Of a DNA stretch of 64,000 nt, positions 59,344 through 64,000 are shown one piece after another. Numbering within the stretch: the stretch's first letter is position 1; the number at the start of each line of letters is the position of its first letter. The translations under genes and the position numbers were made by a program. A model generated the notes under the pieces. That model was given only the letters and a program-made list of their open reading frames with translations, was not told the DNA's origin and ran no database searches. Origin of the DNA: Lineus longissimus. Taxonomy: Eukaryota; Nemertea; Pilidiophora; Heteronemertea; Lineidae. The stretch lies in the NCBI RefSeq assembly GCF_910592395.1, contig NC_088320.1, positions 14,198,501 through 14,262,500 of the forward strand, read 5' to 3'.

Positions 59344-59819
59344 TTGAAAAACACTGTATATTTTGAAGATTAATGCAAAGAGAGTGCTTACAAATCATCT
59401 TTTTTGCAAGATGAGACATTTCACTGAAAAAACTGCTCATATATTCATGTTGTCATAGACCTAGTGATCAGTGTGTCAAAGTTCTAACAAAATTGGCCGA
59501 ACATAAAGCGTTCCAAGAACTAAATATTTTTTGTAAAATTTCTGTTCATCAAAGTCACTATTTTAAAAAATCAACCATGTTCCTAGTCCTAGCTACAATT
59601 AACAATGATATATATGCGTATACATGTATATATTAAACATCGTATATCTAGTAGTAATTAATCTCTACCTCGGGTGACACAGAATGTATGGTTTAGAATG
59701 AGGATTTTCTATACACGTCTGCTTATGTAATAATCACACAAAGCAGCAGTGACCCATATCCTCAACCCAAAGGAGGTGTTAAATCCTGCTGCCCTCTGTT
59801 GGATTAGTTACTGGAGCAA

Positions 59820-59948
59820 CTCACCAATGAGATCCCAAGCCCGACAATACCCAATTTCTACCACCGCCTCGGTTCAGTTGTTTATACTCTTCCCATCGAG
59901 GCGGTGGTACAAATCGGGTATTGTGGGGCTTGGGATCTTATTGGTGAG
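59820..59948. repeat. 129-bp imperfect hairpin, right
   Basis: Mirror of 2280-2408; the stem is preserved. Confidence 0.75.
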
Positions 59949-59970
59949 AGGTCCAGTATATTCATATATA

Positions 59971-62099
59971 CAGTAAATGCTCAGTTACCTCGGGATAGGC
60001 CTACTTCAGATCAACTTAGTTTTTGGTATAAAATGGGGCCCAGAGAGGGTATTCATGTAAAATGTGACACTGATTTTTTAGTGAATAGAAGTGTACAGGC
60101 CTATGGTTGATTGGTTTTCTGAAAGAGGACTTGAATGAGACGTGTCCTTTGCCAAGGCCTGGGTCTATTTCATACTATTGTAGGAGAAAAAGAATTAACC
60201 CTTTCTTGTTTTTTAGTGAAATTGGTTTCAGTCATTCAATACGCAGACCTCTGACCAGTGACAATGATTACAACTTTTATCCACCTTTTCGTGTTGTTTG
60301 TACGTTTGGTTGTCTGCATGGATATGCCTAATGATGGTGAGGGTGATATGGAAGGTCATCGTCCTGGTACGTCTAGGCGACTCCATGGCTACCCTGTGGA
60401 GGCACGTCTACGGCATGCATTAGACTGTCAGCATGCTATTGAACATGGTCAGGTTTTGAATGTCGCAGAGTATGCAAGGAGGCATAGATTGGCCAATTCA
60501 ACTTTGCGCGGATGGATTCAGGACATTGACCACCTCATGGACCAGGCAGAACACAATGCTCACAGTCGAAGGGTGCGCATTGATCATGATGGATTATGGC
60601 CTGAGGTTGAAGATGCCGTGCACCAGTCATTTCTTGAGAGGAGGCAGAGAGCTCTGCCTGTATCCAGGTCTGATCTTCGCCAGGATGCTGTTGTAGCCTT
60701 TGAAAATTGGTGGGGTGAGCTTCCTGTCGAAAGACAGGATGAAATGAGGCACCAGCGCCCTGAAAGAGTGAACTTTGTTGCTAGTGATAGGTGGTTGTCA
60801 AGGTTCATGGCCAGAAAGTGCATCACGTTTCGTCGAAAGACCAAGGATACTGCCACATTACCACGTGATGCTGAGGAGAGGGTGGCTAGATTTCAAGAGG
60901 AGGTACGGACTACTGTTCAGGAAAATAACGTCCACACTATTTTTAACTTTAATGAAACTTTTACCCAACTTGATTTTCCGCCAATGTATACTGCTGCAAC
61001 AAAGGGGTCAAAGAACATTGATGTGCGGACATCGAGGGGGAACCCAAAACTGGGTTGTACGGTTGGACTTACAATTGGGTCAAATGGAGAGAAAGCTCCA
61101 GCTCATGTCGTTTTCAGGGAACCCGGTTTTGTTAGGGAAATCAGAGCCCTGCATGACATACCAGAAAATGTAAGGGTAACGTCTTCAAGGTCTGGGTGGG
61201 AGAATGCAGGAACACTGCAGCACTGGCAGGAAGAAATTTTTTTTCCCTTTGTTGGAGACTTTAATCCAAATGAAATTTTGCTTTTGGTAGACAGATTTCG
61301 CCCACATCAGGCCGAACAATTCTGCCAGCCTCTGGTTGAAGCTGGTATTTTACTTGATGACATCCCTGCCAGATGTACATCTCTCGCCCAGCCTCTAGAC
61401 CTAACCGTCATGAGGGGGTTTAAAACCTTGGTCCGTAAGTACTGGAAGGAATGGAAAACCCAGCATACTAATGCAGATGGACAGTGTGACAAAATCCCTC
61501 TCCTATCAGTTCTAGGAATTCTAAGTCATGCATGGGCTGATGTAAGTCCCAATGCAGCAATTCGGGGATTCCAAGTAGCTGGACTCATTCCACGTGAAAA
61601 TGGACAATACGCCGATGCTCAGGCGGAAGGAGGTCTTCTCCTTGATGAAGATGAACTGTCTGATATGGAAGAGGATATTGTGTTTCATGATTACAATGAA
61701 GACAGTGACTGACTTGTAACAGAAGTCTGAATTTGTCATAAAGTGTTGACTTTTCGGCTCATGAGACTCATTCCACCAATCAATGTTGAAATTTGGTCTT
61801 TTATAGTGTTGTAATGAGTTGTCTAATGCTGACTGATTTTGACTTTTCATTCAGTGTTAGGATACACTCCAATGCAGACAAGAGCGACCTATTCACTTTT
61901 ATTCTATTACTCAATGAACTCCCAAGGGGTCTGACTTGAATAAACGAAATGAGCATGATGTTCTGACTTCATGTTAATTTAAACACCTATTGAAACAGCT
62001 GTCACCATAAATAAGTGGTCAACTTTCTCTCCCCCATAAAGGCCTCATATTATGTGTTTGCAAAAATTGGCTGATCCCGAGGTAACTGAGCATTTACTG
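59971..62099 (+). mobile_element. pogo/Tigger-like DNA transposon, right copy
   Basis: 2129 bp, the same length as the left copy. Both ends are perfect here (CAGTAAATGCTCAGTTACC) with TA flanks at 59969-59970 and 62100-62101. Confidence 0.9.
60258..61712 (+). CDS. pogo/Tigger-like transposase, right copy
   Basis: 484 residues, intact. Only two residue changes from the left copy were seen: DRWLSRF for DRLLSRF and DAEE for DADE. It has the same Asn at the first catalytic position (N232) and D345 and D381 elsewhere. With so few changes over 1.45 kb, this part of the arms is much less diverged than the GPCR region. Confidence 0.85.
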   Translation: MTMITTFIHLFVLFVRLVVCMDMPNDGEGDMEGHRPGTSRRLHGYPVEARLRHALDCQHAIEHGQVLNVAEYARRHRLANSTLRGWIQDIDHLMDQAEHNAHSRRVRIDHDGLWPEVEDAVHQSFLERRQRALPVSRSDLRQDAVVAFENWWGELPVERQDEMRHQRPERVNFVASDRWLSRFMARKCITFRRKTKDTATLPRDAEERVARFQEEVRTTVQENNVHTIFNFNETFTQLDFPPMYTAATKGSKNIDVRTSRGNPKLGCTVGLTIGSNGEKAPAHVVFREPGFVREIRALHDIPENVRVTSSRSGWENAGTLQHWQEEIFFPFVGDFNPNEILLLVDRFRPHQAEQFCQPLVEAGILLDDIPARCTSLAQPLDLTVMRGFKTLVRKYWKEWKTQHTNADGQCDKIPLLSVLGILSHAWADVSPNAAIRGFQVAGLIPRENGQYADAQAEGGLLLDEDELSDMEEDIVFHDYNEDSD

Positions 62100-62291
62100 T
62101 ATATATATAATAGGGAGGTCGGCAGATCTATGGAACAACTTCCTTGCTATTGGTTGGGGTTGAGGGATTAGGCTCACGCTTCGGTCGGGAACAATGGACA
62201 ATCTTGAGGGAAGATAGCACGAAATCCGAATCAAGGGTTTTAGAAACATAATGTACTCTTAAACATGTTGAAATAATTGAAAGCAAAAACA

Positions 62292-63762
62292 TTATTTGAA
62301 CCACAATCTGAATTCACCAATATCATGAACCCTGCATCGACCACATTGATGAATGATGCTACAAGTATATCCAGGGTGTTAATAATAGTCCAGACACCAT
62401 GCATGTCCAGGCACCATGCATGCCCAGGCACCAAGCATTTGCAGCTACCTTGCATGTCCATGCACCATGCATGCCCAGGCACCATACATGTCCAGGAACC
62501 ATACATGTCCAGGAACCATGCATGTCCAGGAACCATGCATGCCCAGGCACCATGCATGTCCAGGGACCATACATGTCCAGGAACCATACATGTCCAGGAA
62601 CCATGCATGCCCAGGCACCATGCATGCCCAGGCACCATACATATCCAGGAACCATGCATGTCCAGGAACCATGCATGTCCAGGGACCATACATGTCCAGG
62701 AACCATACATGTCCAGGAACCATGCATGTCCAGGGACCATACATGTCCAGGAACCATGCATGTCCAGGAACCATGCATGTCCACGAACCATGCATGTCCA
62801 GGAACCATGCATGTCCAGGAACCATACATGTCCAGGAACCATACATGTCCAGGAACCATGCATGTCCACGAACCATGCATGTCCAGGAACCATGCATGTC
62901 CACGAACCATGCATGTCCAGGAACCATGCATGTCCAGGAACCATACATGTCCAGGAACCATACATGTCCAGGAACCATGCATGTCCACGAACCATGCATG
63001 TCCAGGAACCATGCATGTCCAGGAACCATACATGTCCAGGAACCATACATGTCCAGGAACCATGCATGTCCACGAACCATGCATGTCCAGGAACCATGCA
63101 TGTCCAGGAACCATGCATGTCCAGGAACCATGCATGTCCAGGAACCATGCATTTCCAGGCAACATGCATTTCCTGGCAACATGCATGTCCTGCTGTAGTA
63201 GAAATATATACCCAGTGTCAAAACCAACATGCCTTATTATTTCGCTGACTCAGATTTTTAACTTCTGCGGACCCATTTGTAGTACGGTATCCATGATTTC
63301 CGCGGTATTCTTCATATCCTGCTATGACAGTGCCTTTCCTTGTACCCAGACATGCCAGTAACTGTTAGGTAGCAAGGATACATTGCATATCACACAAGTT
63401 CTTAATGGGGGCAGGACATTCATCTGAAGACAGGAAACATTTTCCTTTTTTTAAAAGAAGACAGGAAACATTTTCTTTTTTTAAAAACTGTTTTCCTGAA
63501 TTTGTTATCTAAATCATGGGACATTTTCTGCACTTAGAATCCCCGTGACGGAGCGGGGTTTAGGCTATGCTATGGGTCTGTTCAACAAGCAAGGAAACCA
63601 ATACTGAAAGTGTAAGTAAACGTGTTTTTAAAAAAATGAAAACAACGGAAACAAAGCAATCTATATACATTATTAACACCCTGGATATACTGGTAGCATC
63701 ATTCATCAACGTGGTCGATGCAGGGTTCATGATATTGGTTAATTCAGATTGTCGTTCAAATA
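62292..63762. mobile_element. TIR-bounded minisatellite element, copy 3
   Basis: TIRs at 62292-62386 and 63669-63762; hairpin at 63541-63558. The unique segment has a tandem duplication of about 30 bases (GAAGACAGGAAACATTTTC at about 63426-63475) not seen in copies 1 and 2. Confidence 0.7.
62388..63192. repeat. 17-bp minisatellite, about 47 units
   Basis: Same unit as at 30350-31676 (here CCATGCATGTCCAGGAA), richer in the CCACGAACC variant and in GCCCAGGCACC near its left end. It is open in all six frames and not coding. Confidence 0.95.
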
Positions 63763-64000
63763 ATAAGGAAAATAATATAGCAACAGTACGCTCAAACATT
63801 AAATCGATACCGGTATCATGATCCGTATTCACCGGAACATAATACAACATCGATAGCAAAGTTATTTCTCCAGTTGCAAGGTGGATATTTGTTTTCAATG
63901 GTACGCATAGCTAGCGTGATTGAATCAAAACTTTTTAATAGGTTTGCAGAAATATATGTTCTCTATGCACACTGTTCTCATTTCGTGTCCCATTGACCAT

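Larger units (their letters stand above)
32792..62227. repeat. Right arm of giant palindrome
   Basis: Reverse-complement copy of 1-32790, about 3.4 kb shorter. It lacks the LINE, the hammerhead element and most of the minisatellite found on the left. It has its own 2.5-kb TIR element and a 393-bp MITE. Divergence looks very low near the centre (one base difference noticed across the THAP exon) and at the pogo element, and higher around the GPCR genes. Confidence 0.95.
62255..64000. repeat. Third copy of the GPCR C upstream segment
   Basis: From about 62255 the sequence matches 33776-34800 in the same orientation. The match covers a block of about 40 bases before the TIR, the minisatellite element and the start of the GPCR C upstream region, and it runs off the window. 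It is not the mirror of anything visible on the left, because the window begins at the matching point. Confidence 0.85.

Noticed and set aside
1-62227. Pure fold-back sequencing artefact of one molecule
   Set aside because: The arms differ by substitutions, indels and four clean transposon insertions with target duplications. An assembly joining of haplotypes is not excluded.

Overview
This is animal (metazoan) nuclear DNA, AT-rich and dense in transposons. It holds single-exon rhodopsin-class GPCR genes resembling invertebrate FMRFamide-type receptors, a THAP zinc-finger exon, and relics of many mobile-element classes: pogo/Tigger, PIF/Harbinger, Tc1/mariner, Polinton/Maverick, CR1/L2-like LINEs and a Penelope-like element with hammerhead ribozymes. 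Together these suggest a marine invertebrate (deuterostome or lophotrochozoan). I cannot name the species.

The dominant structure is one giant palindrome. Base 32791 is its centre, with no spacer beyond that single G. The left arm (1-32790) and right arm (32792-62227) carry the same content in mirror order. From the outside inward each arm has: a pogo element, a 129-bp hairpin, a mariner relic, an old GPCR relic, GPCR A, a truncated LINE relic, GPCR B, a Polinton integrase relic, a Harbinger pair, GPCR C, a minisatellite element bounded by terminal inverted repeats (TIRs), a THAP exon and a small MITE. The arms are close to identical at the centre and at the pogo element, and visibly diverged in between. 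The window starts inside the left arm, so the outer limit of the palindrome is not seen. After 62227 the right side continues with a third copy of the minisatellite element and the upstream flank of GPCR C, in the right-arm orientation. A further GPCR copy may therefore lie just past the window.

Several insertions are present in one arm only, with intact empty sites in the other. Left only: a 4.5-kb LINE (16216-20753) and a 730-bp Penelope-like element with three hammerhead motifs (3946-4675). Right only: a 2.5-kb Mutator-like TIR element with a 9-bp target-site duplication (43693-46227), with a smaller element nested in it, and a 393-bp MITE with TTA duplication (56267-56659). The minisatellite also differs greatly in length (about 78, 6-7 and 47 units). 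The arms have therefore evolved separately, either as an old genomic inverted duplication or as two haplotypes joined head to head by assembly. They are not a simple fold-back read.

Genes that look intact are five GPCRs (A and B in both arms, C in the right arm), a sixth GPCR with a shortened N-terminus (C, left arm), and two pogo-type transposase frames. The two THAP exons are open but are cut off from any downstream exons by the palindrome centre. Everything else recognisable is broken transposon sequence. The long frames over the 17-bp minisatellite are artefacts of a stop-free unit whose length is not a multiple of three.
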